From: Rhyacophila brunnea
Taxonomy: Eukaryota > Arthropoda > Insecta > Trichoptera > Rhyacophilidae
DNA: 64,000 nt
Reading direction: 5' to 3'
Assembly (NCBI GenBank): GCA_022495005.1
Contig: JAGYXB010002070.1
Location: forward strand, 558,001 to 622,000
Under the pieces are notes generated by a model. It saw only the letters and a program-made list of their open reading frames with translations. It was not told where the DNA came from and did not search any database. The stretch's first letter is position 1; the number at the start of each line of letters is the position of its first letter. A program made the translations under genes and the position numbers. Positions 11,211 to 20,921 of this stretch are shown one piece after another.

Positions 11211-13278
11211 GTAGGTATCTACACAATATTCTATGAAACTTGAACAATGCATCGATGTAGGTTTGTTTTGATTTAAACACCACAGATTCGGGTACATGAT
11301 CATAGTGTGTCTTTTTTTTCATATGAGATATAGGTCATGAAAGCAGGTATCAAAAACATAATATCTGACAGTTTATGTAATAATTGTCGTGATGTTATGG
11401 ATTCTTTGACATTATTAGGAATTAAACTTTGTTTTATTTGTTTATACATAGACTTCCTAGTTTATTAAAAAATATTAAAACTTGGCTGATAGGTACGCGC
11501 ACTTTGGCGCGAAAGGTTGTTAGGTTCTGTAACGTGACTCAAAATTTTATCAACAAATCGTTCCAGTCCACCAGCCAAAAGAGTTATGTGCAGTAATTTC
11601 GAGTAAACACTTGAATCACTTGACCAGTTTTAGCATCAGAAACAAAAACACATCTTTTTTCATCCGCGCTAGATTCGAAAAACAAATATTTTATGGACTC
11701 ATTTTGAATCGTGAAATAGTTCAATGATTTGTTTTTTCTCGCCCCTCACAGATAACCAAACGTGGAGTAGAGGGTGCAGTTGTTATCTTTCAATTTAATC
11801 TTTAAATTGGCTATTTATCACCCACATATATCAGTAGTTTCATGATACAGACCGATTTACTTATATAGTCATTCCGTATTTCTGCTGAGGCATCTTTCAT
11901 TTACGAATCGTTAATACATCAGCGAATATTTGGTTGTTACAATATCTTTTTTTCAGAAATTGCCGGAATACATCATTGTCGAGTTGCTGAAAGTAATATT
12001 GCATTGAATTTTGCAAATTTAATTCTTCTTTTTCTTTCACTTTGTCACGACCCAGTATTGGGGCGCCACTTTCATCGGTCCATCGCCAACTCTCGCACCT
12101 CCAGCCATGCCAGACTTGTAGCACGTAGATCCAGCGCGCGAAATGGAAAAGTTTGCGAACCGGAGCGCTCGACAATTTTCAATTCTGTACAATTTTCTTA
12201 AGATATTTACATTATTATCAAATTTTATGCGTACTTTACAAAAATAAGTGTATTAGATTTTCTAATATATGGCCTATCTAGCTCAGACGGTCAAATTATT
12301 TTTTTCTACGAGACTGAGCGTTAATTTTACCGAATTTACGAACAGGAACGGCGCTCTGGTACGCTCCGGCTATTTTGAGCCCTGCGTAGATCGCTTTAGT
12401 AGCACCGCTGCACGGTGAGCAGCGGAACTCTTGAGGCTGTGCCACAAGGGTACGTAAAGTCGCACTCTGGTGGCATCCGGAACACATGTCCCAGCCACGT
12501 AGGCGTTTCTTCGCGATTACCTCAATCACCGAAGGCTGTTGTATCTGCTCCCGAAAACATCGTAAAATTGATATAGCCTAATATTTTCTAAAGAATTTCT
12601 ATATGTATGTTTATAATTTTCGTATGACTTTAAGAATAAAAATATTGAAAAATAGTTTTCGATTTTCGGAACTATTTTCGTATTCAAATAGACTGGATAA
12701 TGGAGCCTCTGCTGCATAATGATTTACGATAACTTTATATATGGGGAATTGCAAGATGCAAAACGCATCCTATGGCAGTGGCCCATATGTCAGTTAAAGG
12801 GTAAGAGTTTCCAACCAATAAGACCGGTCAACCATTGTGACTTGGTATCTACAACCGAGAATGTTTTTTCTCGACGTTAATTGGCTGTAATAATAATCAA
12901 GCACTCTAGTTAGAGCTCGCCAACCGAGCTCAGGGAAATTGCGCCTGTGATACTCAACGAAACATTGAAGGTAGCTTAACGTTCGTTAAGCCATGGTATA
13001 CGACTGCATAGGAGGTGGCAGAGAAAAAAACGTGCTGGTGAAATCTCGCATGCGTATATTAATTGTTAAAGTATTTGTCCACGTTAGTCACATAACAAAT
13101 ACACGGTAGAACCGACAAGGTTCACTTCCATCTCACATCACAAGTCGTTCAGTGAATATATTTTATTTCGTGCTCAAAATGCCCTCACCGGATTCGCTTC
13201 AGGCAGATTATTTTATATTGTCTTATGTATAAACTGATAAGATTTTGTATTTAAGTATAAAGTTTATTTACTTTGTAG
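11211..13278 (+). other. ZNF-B intron 3 with retroelement relics
   Basis: Large intron. At 11990-12200, read on the minus strand, GGCGCCCCAATACTGGG resembles the primer-binding-site region of an LTR retroelement leader; this is weak. A LINE 3' relic follows at 12296-12540. The remainder, including 12720-13200, shows nothing I can name. Confidence 0.35.
12296..12540 (-). mobile_element. LINE reverse-transcriptase C-terminal relic
   Basis: On the minus strand a frame reads RWLGHVFRMPPE, the conserved motif near the C-terminus of RTE/CR1-like LINE polyproteins (also seen at 18457 and 38280). Stops and a one-base shift follow. The 77-codon open frame starting at 12529 on this strand is only a shifted reading of the relic. 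Confidence 0.5.
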
Positions 13279-13425
13279 ATCTCTTCAAAATACCTTAGCA
13301 ATATAAAATCGGAAAAATATTTCGAGCGGATTGACTCAGAAAATGAGATTGTTCAAGCGAATGTTCGCCAAAGCATTTATGAGCAATCTAGTTGCTGTTA
13401 TTCCGAATGCAACCCAGGAAATCAG
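13279..13425 (+). CDS. ZNF-B exon 4 (cassette module, NIKSE)
   Basis: 147 bases, phase 0 at both ends, acceptor CTTTGTAG and donor CAG|GTATTA. It encodes 49 residues: YLSNIKSEKYFERIDSENE, then QSIYEQSSCCYSECNPGNQ. NIKSE fits psi-K-x-E, and the tail CCYSECNPGNQ is the clearest form of the cassette tail. Of the other exons it is closest to ZNF-A 124-276 (shared ER-x-DSE). No copy was found in ZNF-C to ZNF-E. Confidence 0.8.
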
Positions 13426-13499
13426 GTATTATAACAATCTATTCATTTAAAATAATCCACATACGATTTTAACGGTGTTAACTCTGGAAAAAAACTCGA

Positions 13500-14022
13500 T
13501 ATCCGAATGGGATGGCTGGAGAAACATTTAACTCGATGCTGAATGTCTGGGATCATCATATCAAATGCTGCCTATTGGATGCTTGCATTCTGACGGTGCA
13601 GCTTTACGGTAGCGAATCATGGCACCTTATGAATGCTCAGAGCAACCGTATACTGAGCTTTGAAAACAGATTTTTGCGACGGATACTGGATGTGCGTAGG
13701 TATAAATTTAGGAGATAGGAGAACCTACCAAGCAGCCTCTCATCACGATGAGAGTGAAAAAGCGATATTGGACCTGGTTCGGCTACGTGCTGCGGATGCT
13801 AGATGAGAACCGCCACCTGGATTGCCTGTTTTTCAAGCCGACCGGATTAAGGCGTCCTATACTAATACTATCTATAGAGTACGGCGGAGCTACGGAAAGA
13901 TGGTTTGCCCTGGAACGAAGCAATAAGACTGGCGAGCGACAGGGATTCTTGGAGGCCCCGCATGGTGCCCATTTGCTCCAATTATGGGGCGGATATGGCC
14001 GAAGAAGAAGAAGAATAAGCTA
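13500..14022 (+). mobile_element. LINE 3' fragment (RTE-like)
   Basis: Two broken frames give LYGSESWHLMNAQSNRILSF, FLRRILDVRR, then KKRYWTWFGYVLRML, LFFKPTGLRRP and a C-terminal region. This is the standard C-terminal order of RTE-like endonuclease/reverse-transcriptase proteins. It ends GGATATGGCCGAAGAAGAAG, the same terminus as the minus-strand copy at 18190-18590. It is inserted in the last intron of ZNF-B. Confidence 0.7.
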
Positions 14023-14475
14023 CCGAATTAAATTTACCTGTGCGAAAAAAACTGACGATTTAAATCGATTTTAACTAAAAAAACTTAGTAGAACTCACTT
14101 ACCTTATTCAACACACTGTGAGTGCCAATTTAATAGTTTCCTATTTCTCTGATGCTCCAACATGCGGTCATTATATAAACTTTCTCAACTGCCATGAATC
14201 TAATTCATAAAGGTCAGTTTCCAAATAGGAATGCAAAAATTTGACAATGACATGGCTTAAGTGATATTATTATTTATTATTTAATAGAAAGGTGATGCAG
14301 TGTATTTCTAACGCGGTACGTAAGACTATTAAATTTTACTGATTTTCCATTTAGATGCTTTTAACTGAAAGTGGAATTATCACACACTTCAAACAACTCA
14401 TCATTACGAAGTCTAGTAACAGGTTGGAAAGGTGCGGGTAAAAAAATGCAAACTAAATCGTATACTAAATTTCAG

Positions 14476-14548
14476 GAAGTTGATTTCAACAAAGAAAAGT
14501 ATGTAGCTGATACAAAACCTCTAAGCAAACATAAGAATTCTAATCACG
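14476..14548 (+). pseudogene. Vestigial cassette exon in ZNF-B
   Basis: An acceptor-like TTTCAG precedes EVDFNKEKYVADTK, which aligns with exon 3 (RVDFKVEYVDDTI), and a GT follows at 14549. The resulting 73 bases would break the phase-0 rule of all neighbouring exons, and the C-x-YSE tail is missing. The counterpart in ZNF-D (46470-46402) differs by an in-frame 3-base gap and keeps the rest. It looks like a truncated extra module copy, probably skipped. Confidence 0.45.
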
Positions 14549-14935
14549 GTATCTCTTTTTTATGATGTCCTGTAATTTGATTACTTACAAAATATTCTAT
14601 AAATACTAGTCTGCTGCTTACATAATATATATAGGTCGGCAGCGAATATATTTAGCTAGGAATAGGATGCTCTGGTAAACATATATGGATGAATAATGTT
14701 TTTGTATAATTCCTCACAAGGTCAAATGAATATAATATCTAGTCAGATTCCATATTATTAGAGTTATATTTTTAGTCTTAATAATATATTTAAATCCCAT
14801 GTGAATTGACTGTAATAAAAATACTGATCCACATAAGTATCCATTTTCCCCTGATTTTATCCACCATGCTTGTCAAGATTCCTATGTTTATAATTGAGAT
14901 TTTTGATTTTAATTCGATATTTCACCTTCTTTTAG

Positions 14936-16423
14936 TTGATTTCTGCAACCACTGCCGTGACCTATTCCGGTAGTCTCGGATTGTCAGAGAGAGAAGTACA
15001 AGAGCCATGCGATGAAATACAGATTGACTATCAAGACATTAAAAAAGAATTTGGCGTATATGAAACGATTACTAATATAGTCGGTCATACGGCTAAACGT
15101 GAGCATATACAATCTACCCCCACAAATCCCGAACTATTAGTAGCTGTTATAAAGTTGGAGAAAAAATCATTTAATAAGGAAAATTTTGTGTGCAGTTTTT
15201 GTTTTGATTTTTTTGCTTCGCTTTCTCAATTGAAGCTTCACAGGACGTGTCATAAAAAATCAATAGAGGAGACTAATAATTATGTAAGCATGCGATCCGA
15301 ATTCAAGAATCAAAACAAAATGACCCATTCTGATAAAAAACCATTTAAATGTGACCACTGTGATTACTCTTGTAAACGATACGGAGTAATGAAAATACAC
15401 AAAATGATTCATTCTGGTGAAAAGCCATTTAAATGTGACCAATGTAATTACTCTTGTATAACATCTGCTGTTATGAAATGTCACAAAATGACTCATTCTG
15501 GTGAAAAGCCATTTAAATGTGACCAATGTAATTACTCGTGTATCAAATCTTGTGATATGAAAAGGCACAAAATGACTCATTCTGGTGAAACACCTTTTAA
15601 ATGTGACCAATGTAATTACTCTTGTAAAGAATCTGGTAATATGAAAATACACAAAATGATTCATTCTGGTCAAAAGCCATTTAAATGTGACCAATGTAAT
15701 TACTCTTGTATAACATCTTGTAGTATGAAAAGGCACAAAATGACTCATTCTGGTGAAAAACCATTTAAATGTGACCAATGTCATTACTCTTGTAAAGAAT
15801 CTGGTAATATGAAACAACACAAAATGACTCATTCTGGTGAAAAGCCATTTAAATGTGATCAGTGCAATTACTCTTCTATAACATCTGGTAACATGAAAAA
15901 TCATAAAATGAATCATTCTGATGAAAAGCCATTTAAATGTGACCAATGTAATTACTCTTGTATAACATCTTGTAATATGAAAAGGCACAAAATGACTCAT
16001 TCTGATGAAAAGCCATTTAAATGTGACCAATTTAATTACTCGCGTATAAAATCTTGTAATATGAAAAGGCACAAAATGACTCATTGTGATGAAACGCCTT
16101 TTAAATGTGATCAATGTAATTACTCTTGTAAAGAATCTGGTAATATGAAAAGGCACAAAATGACTCATTTTGGTGAAATGCCTTTTAAATGTGACCAATG
16201 TAATTACTCTTGTATAACATCTTGTAATATGAAAAGGCACAAAATGACTCATTCTGGTGAAAAACCATTTAAATGTGAAAAATGTGATTATTCTTGTATA
16301 CAATCCGGTACGATGAAATCACACAAAATGACTCATTCTGGTGAAAAGCCATATAAATGTGACCAATGTGATTTCTCGTGTATAACATCCAGCAACATGA
16401 AAACACACAAAAAGACTCATTAA
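14936..16423 (+). CDS. ZNF-B last exon: N-terminal module, lone finger and 13-finger array
   Basis: Acceptor CTTTTAG at 14935; the first codon TTG is internal and in phase with exon 4. Residues 1-75 of the exon hold the family module with IDYQDIKKE and VAVIKLEKK, two psi-K-x-E sites. A lone finger follows (CSFC, x12, HRTCH, about residue 262 of the protein). After a roughly 30-residue hinge come 13 fingers of the FKCDQCNYSC type with HSGEKPF linkers. One (CDQFNYSR) has lost its second Cys. The fingers carry Cys or Ser where classical C2H2 fingers have the core Phe, and Met in place of Leu. Helix positions -1, 2, 3 and 6 vary while the framework is nearly constant, as expected for a DNA-binding array. 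Probably nuclear. The target is unknown. Confidence 0.85.
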   Translation: MISATTAVTYSGSLGLSEREVQEPCDEIQIDYQDIKKEFGVYETITNIVGHTAKREHIQSTPTNPELLVAVIKLEKKSFNKENFVCSFCFDFFASLSQLKLHRTCHKKSIEETNNYVSMRSEFKNQNKMTHSDKKPFKCDHCDYSCKRYGVMKIHKMIHSGEKPFKCDQCNYSCITSAVMKCHKMTHSGEKPFKCDQCNYSCIKSCDMKRHKMTHSGETPFKCDQCNYSCKESGNMKIHKMIHSGQKPFKCDQCNYSCITSCSMKRHKMTHSGEKPFKCDQCHYSCKESGNMKQHKMTHSGEKPFKCDQCNYSSITSGNMKNHKMNHSDEKPFKCDQCNYSCITSCNMKRHKMTHSDEKPFKCDQFNYSRIKSCNMKRHKMTHCDETPFKCDQCNYSCKESGNMKRHKMTHFGEMPFKCDQCNYSCITSCNMKRHKMTHSGEKPFKCEKCDYSCIQSGTMKSHKMTHSGEKPYKCDQCDFSCITSSNMKTHKKTH

Positions 16424-16850
16424 AACTCGTTAAAATTGGCATCGTCAGCAGATTACGATCTTTCGATATTCGATCTGGTGATATGAAAATACACAAAATG
16501 ACTCATTCTGTTGAAAAGCCATTTAAATAGTATTCTATAAGATCGTGTAATATGAAAATACACAAAATGACCCATTCTGTTGAAAAGCCGTTTCAATATG
16601 AGCTTGTTATTAATTATTCGTGTATAGCATGTGGCACCATGTAAGTACACAAAATGGCTTATTCTGGTAAAAAGCCTTTTATTTGTTTCCATTGTTATCA
16701 CTCATCAACAAGTATGAAAATACACAAAAAGACTCATTACGGTTAAAAACTATTTAGATATGACTATTGTAATTTCTCATGTTTTCCTGGTGATATAAAA
16801 ATACACAAAATAATGCATTGTTGTGGAAAGCCAATATTAACAATATAAAT
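16424..16850 (+). pseudogene. Dead fingers downstream of ZNF-B
   Basis: After the TAA, finger sequence continues with stops and losses: IHKMTHSVEKPFK then a stop, another partial unit, IHKKTHYG then a stop, and so on for about five units. The array was once longer and has been cut back by a premature stop. Confidence 0.75.
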
Positions 16851-17127
16851 TAAGTGTACACGGCCAAAATTGGTAATGTCGCCCATAACTGAAAAATAAC
16901 TTAGGTATTTGGAAAACTTACATTTCCACGTGTACTTTTATCTAACTTAATGTACAAGTATAATACAAATCATAGCCCTTCGATAACAACGGTTTTTCAA
17001 TATCCCATACAGGTCCATAAATGGGACTTTCCGTCACCTTTAATGATTTGCATCAATGAATGTCAAACATCAACTCTTACGGTAAGTATTAAAATGTCCA
17101 ATATATATCTTCTTCAAAAATTCTCAG

Positions 17128-17460
17128 GAATTTGCTGACACCTTATAAAGCCAGGGGAGTACTAAATCAAACACAAATTAATTATAATACCAAACTCAGT
17201 AAAAGTAGAATCAAAATTGAGCACGCATTTGGTCTACTGAAACAAAAATTTAGACAACTCTACCACTTAAAACATTGTTTTAATTACTCACTTTATTCGA
17301 GCATGTTGTGTTTTACACAATATGTCTTTAAATGACCAGTTTGAGTGGGATATTGATTCACCTACTGGAGATAGTATTGAAGCAGGTTCATCCTATTTAT
17401 CCCGCAATAACAGTACAGCTGGCGCAGATAGACGAAATGAGATAGACGAAATGAGATAGC
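17128..17460 (+). pseudogene. PIF/Harbinger transposase C-terminal relic
   Basis: Reads LTPYKARGVLNQTQ, YNTKLSKSRIKIEHAFGLLK and RQLYHLKH, the C-terminal end of DDE_4-type Harbinger transposases. The IE-x-AFG motif holds the family's last acidic residue. One frameshift near 17285 separates this from CCVLHN and the SLNDQFEWD tail, which end at the stop at 17457. The N-terminal two thirds of the transposase is missing upstream. Confidence 0.75.
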
Positions 17461-17655
17461 TCAACTTCTTGCATCCAGGACCTTTCCATAAAATTTTTAA
17501 TGCTTTTAGTATACGTATAGACAGAGTTCAATATTTCAGTTAAGTACCTACCTATCATGTTTTTATCTGTAACTTTTTGCTATGGTGTCTATTTGTTGTT
17601 CGCCGGTAGTAGGTATATTTTGTTACTTCATCAAATATAGATTTTGTGGGAGCAG
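17461..17655. other. Spacer, nothing seen
   Basis: AT-rich sequence between the Harbinger relic and a SINE poly-T. No feature recognised. Confidence 0.5.
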
Positions 17656-17854
17656 TGTTTTTTTTTTTTTTTTTTTAATTATTAATAACCATGTCCTTGC
17701 TTTTTCGTACAAGGTGGTTTGTTATTAATTTTGAACAATCACAAACACCCAGGCTTTGAGAAAAACACATAAATATTTTTGTCGTGACCGGGAATCGAAC
17801 CCAGAACTCTCGGGTGGAAGGCCAGCGCCTTACCCACTGCACCACGAGAGCCGC
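17656..17854 (-). repeat. SINE, family 2, Gly-tRNA-like head
   Basis: On the minus strand the head has A box TGGTGCAGTGGGTAAGGCG, a CTTCCAC loop and B box GGTTCGATTCC, resembling tRNA-Gly(TCC). The copy ends in a run of about 18 A (poly-T at 17658 on +). The tRNA fold is degenerate and flows into an unrelated body, so it is not a tRNA gene. Confidence 0.75.
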
Positions 17855-18189
17855 CTTGTGAGCAAAAAGTGTTAACTGAATGGAGTCCTACCTGGTATTT
17901 TCCAAGTACCTCTTACCTAGTGTAACTTGTCTTTAATATTTTGTTTAATGGTTAGATATAGGTTATTAGTTTTAGTTAGTCTAATTTTTTCAATTTTATT
18001 TAGGTACCTACCTAGTCTTTATTAGTTACTATATTTGTTTCCACAAGCACTTCACTGTAAATATATGTTTTCTATTTTGTTTAATGGTTAGATATAGGTT
18101 GGTAGTTATATTTACATACATTGTATATTCTTATTTTTGCTAAGGTTAGCAATAGTTTCAACATAATAAGTATAACAAAAGTATTACTT
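17855..18189. other. Spacer, nothing seen
   Basis: Contains two near-identical stretches TTTTGTTTAATGGTTAGATA (about 17940 and 18072) and TAGGTACCTACCTA motifs. No gene seen. Confidence 0.4.
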
Positions 18190-18590
18190 CTTCTTCTTCG
18201 GCCATATCCATCCCTTAGTTGGAGCATATAGACACCATGAGGCGCGCCCAAGATTCCCTGTCGTTTGCCAGTTTTCTTGCATCGTTCCAGGTCAAACCAG
18301 CATCCCGTAACCCCGGCATACATACTCTATAGATAGTATTTAGCGGCCTTCCAGGACGCCGGAATCCAGTTGCCTTGAAGAACAGGCAAACCAGGTTGAA
18401 ATTCTCTTCTGGCATCCGCAGCACATGGCTGAGCCAGTTCCAATGTCGTCTCTTCACTCTCAGTGCGATGAGAGGCTGCTTGGTGCGTTATACCTCCTCG
18501 TTGCTCCTACAGTCATACCAGTATCCATCGCAAACATCTGTTTTCGAAGTTCAGTCAACTTTATACTGAGCTTCGAAAAATATGTAGAAG
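18190..18590 (-). mobile_element. LINE 3' fragment (RTE-like), minus strand
   Basis: Minus-strand frames read WNWLSHVLRMPEEN, LFFKATGFRRPGRPLN and LRDAGLTWNDARKLANDRES, then a terminus GGATATGGCCGAAGAAGAAG. Same family as 13500-14022. Truncated at its 5' end. Confidence 0.75.
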
Positions 18591-19479
18591 ACTTCTTTTC
18601 CTGTGAACATATATATTACTGATATTGACCATAATTTTAAATATAAAACGCTGTGGAATATGCCTCCTGGGGAAACCACAAAGTAAAAAAAAACGCACCA
18701 TAGTATTATACCTCCAGGGTGGTGTGGAAATCAGTACCTACATAATTTTTGTTTCGGTGTTGTAAGTGCCTATTATTTAACGAATATAATATTATATAAA
18801 AAAATAATTCACTGGAATACAGCCACACAATGCAGGTTCAAAATCCCACAAAGCCGGGTGTGATTTCAGCCACTGGCATAGTGCCATATACGCTAAAAAC
18901 TGCTGGAGAAGGGACTCTTGGAATTAAGAAGAAAAAGAATATGCTATGAATATAAATAAAACAATATCTATCAGAAACGGTCGAGGAAGATGCAATGATA
19001 GACTTAGCCACGCTTTACAGGTACTTACCCACTGGCTGATCTGGAAAGATATAGAAGATTCGCGTATCTCAGGATACCATTGTGATATAACAATAAAGCT
19101 AGACTGCTCTTTTAAAATTACATATTACTTTATTGAAATAAAATCATAATATGTTAAAACTTGTTTTTTTTTTACAATTTTCCATAGGTACCATTCCGTA
19201 GGTTACCATCCGGCACCACCAGATTTTCTAGTGCTAGTTTACTGAGATTACATCATGATGTTGGGCATAAATTCTAATTCTGAGATTAGTTTTCGTAAAT
19301 TCTAAAACTTATTCAATTATTTTTAATTTATAAACTTGCTAATACGGTTTAATCAAATTTTAAAATAATGTGAATTAATGATGGAAAATATATTGTCATG
19401 ATAATGCTTAAAAAAATGTAGAATGTTTTTAATATTTTTATTAGATTAAATAATGAGCATTGGAATTTTAATTACAATA
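18591..19479. other. Spacer before the tandem repeat
   Basis: AT-rich. A stretch at 18840-18945 ending GAATTAAGAAGAAAAAGAA looks like another LINE-type 3' end, but no protein motif supports it. Nothing else seen. Confidence 0.35.
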
Positions 19480-20890
19480 ATGGAAAAGGTCACATAAGTA
19501 TTTAACAAATCAACTTAACTATCACAAAAACTATAACACAGATATAAAGTAAACACTTGATGTTAGTGGAAATATTATTTTTAAATATGAAATGGCAAAG
19601 GAACATTATGTGACACATTACTGTGTCGGACAAATACAACCATACATAAGAAATATAAAAAATTAGTTGGTAAAGCCGCGTTGACATGGTCCAAGTACAC
19701 TTGGACCGAGTACCATCCAAGCGCATTCATATGAGACAGCTTTATACTAATTATTCCTATCCAAACTACTCGGACCGCGTCCTACTCGTCCAAGTTAGCT
19801 TGGATAGGAGTAATTTGTATGAAGCTGTCTCATACGAGTGCGCTTGAATGGCACTCGGTCCGAGTGTACTTGGACCGTGTCAACGCGGCTCAAATGATCA
19901 CAAGCATATTATGATTGTCAATTGCACAATGGAAACTTAACTATCACAAAAACTATAACACAGATCAAAAGTAAACACTTGATGTTAATGGGAATATTAT
20001 TTTTAAATATAAAATAGTAAAGGAACATTATGTGACACATTATTGTGTCGGACAAATACAACTACCTATATGTAGGAAATATAAAAAATCTGTTGGTAAA
20101 TGGTCACAAGCATAATAAGATTGTCAATTGCACAATGCAAAAGGTCATACGACAAGTATTTTACAAAAAATCAACTTAACTATAATACAGATAAAAGGTA
20201 AACACTTGATGTTAATAAAAATACTATTTTAAAATATAAAATAGCAAAGGAACTTATGTGACACATTATTGTGTCGGACAAATACAACTACCTATATGTA
20301 GGAAATATAAAAAATCTGTTGGTAAATGATCACAAGCATAATAAGATTGTCAATTGCACAATGCAAAAGGTCATACGACAAGTATTTTACAAAAAATCAA
20401 CTTAACTATAATACAGATAAAAGGTAAACACTTGATGTTAATAAAAATACTATTTTAAAATATAAAATAGCAAAGGAACTTATGTGACACATTATTGTGT
20501 CGGACAAATACAACTATATGTAGGAAATATAAAAAGTCTGTTGGTAAATGATCACAAGCATAATAAGATTGTCAATTGCACAATGCAAAAGGTCATACGA
20601 CAAGTATTTTACAAAAAATTAACTTAACTATAATACAGATAAAAGGTAAACACTTGATGTTAATAAAAATACTATTTTAAAATATAAAATAGCAAAGGAA
20701 CTTATGTGACACATTATTGTGTCGGACAAATACAACTATATGTAGGAAATATAAAAAATCTGTTGGTAAATGATCACAAGCATAATAAGATTGTCAATTG
20801 CACAATGCAAAAGGTCACATGACAAGTATTTTACAAAAAATCAACTTAACTATAATACAGATGAAAAGTAAACACTTGATGTAAATAGAA
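19480..20890. repeat. Tandem array of a ~222-base repeat, about six units
   Basis: The word AAGGTCATACGACAAGTATT recurs at 20141, 20367 and 20589, spaced 226 and 222 bases, with variants at 19486 and 20811 and a unit at about 19934 that lacks this segment. Units share AGATTGTCAATTGCACAATG and ATTGTGTCGGACAAATACAA. The last three full units are almost identical, indicating recent homogenisation. The array stops some 30 bases short of the stop codon of the Myb/SANT gene. The first unit is interrupted by a foldback MITE. Confidence 0.85.
19674..19890. mobile_element. Foldback MITE with ~95-base arms
   Basis: Nearly the whole 217 bases is an inverted repeat: AGCCGCGTTGACA at the left and TGTCAACGCGGCT at the right, with arms matching through GGTCCAAGTACACT and ATGAGACAGCTT. 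Comparison with the uninterrupted repeat units gives the empty site GGTAAATGATC and a flanking TAA/CAA, compatible with the 3-base TWA-type duplication of Harbinger-class MITEs. Confidence 0.75.
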
Positions 20891-20921
20891 ATCTGCTGAT
20901 TTTTAAGATTTGCTAAAAAAA

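Noticed and set aside
12296..12529. Small basic Cys-containing protein on the minus strand
   Set aside because: A one-base shift gives RWLGHVFRMP, so it is a shadow of a LINE C-terminus.
15260..16303. Long antisense open frame (347 codons) across the ZNF-B array, and similar plus-strand frames at 26499-27317 and 43762-45633
   Set aside because: The antisense of an 84-base finger unit is free of stops and repeats TRVITLVTFKWLFTRMSHF-like text. It is a by-product of the sense repeat and has no start, splice or domain support.
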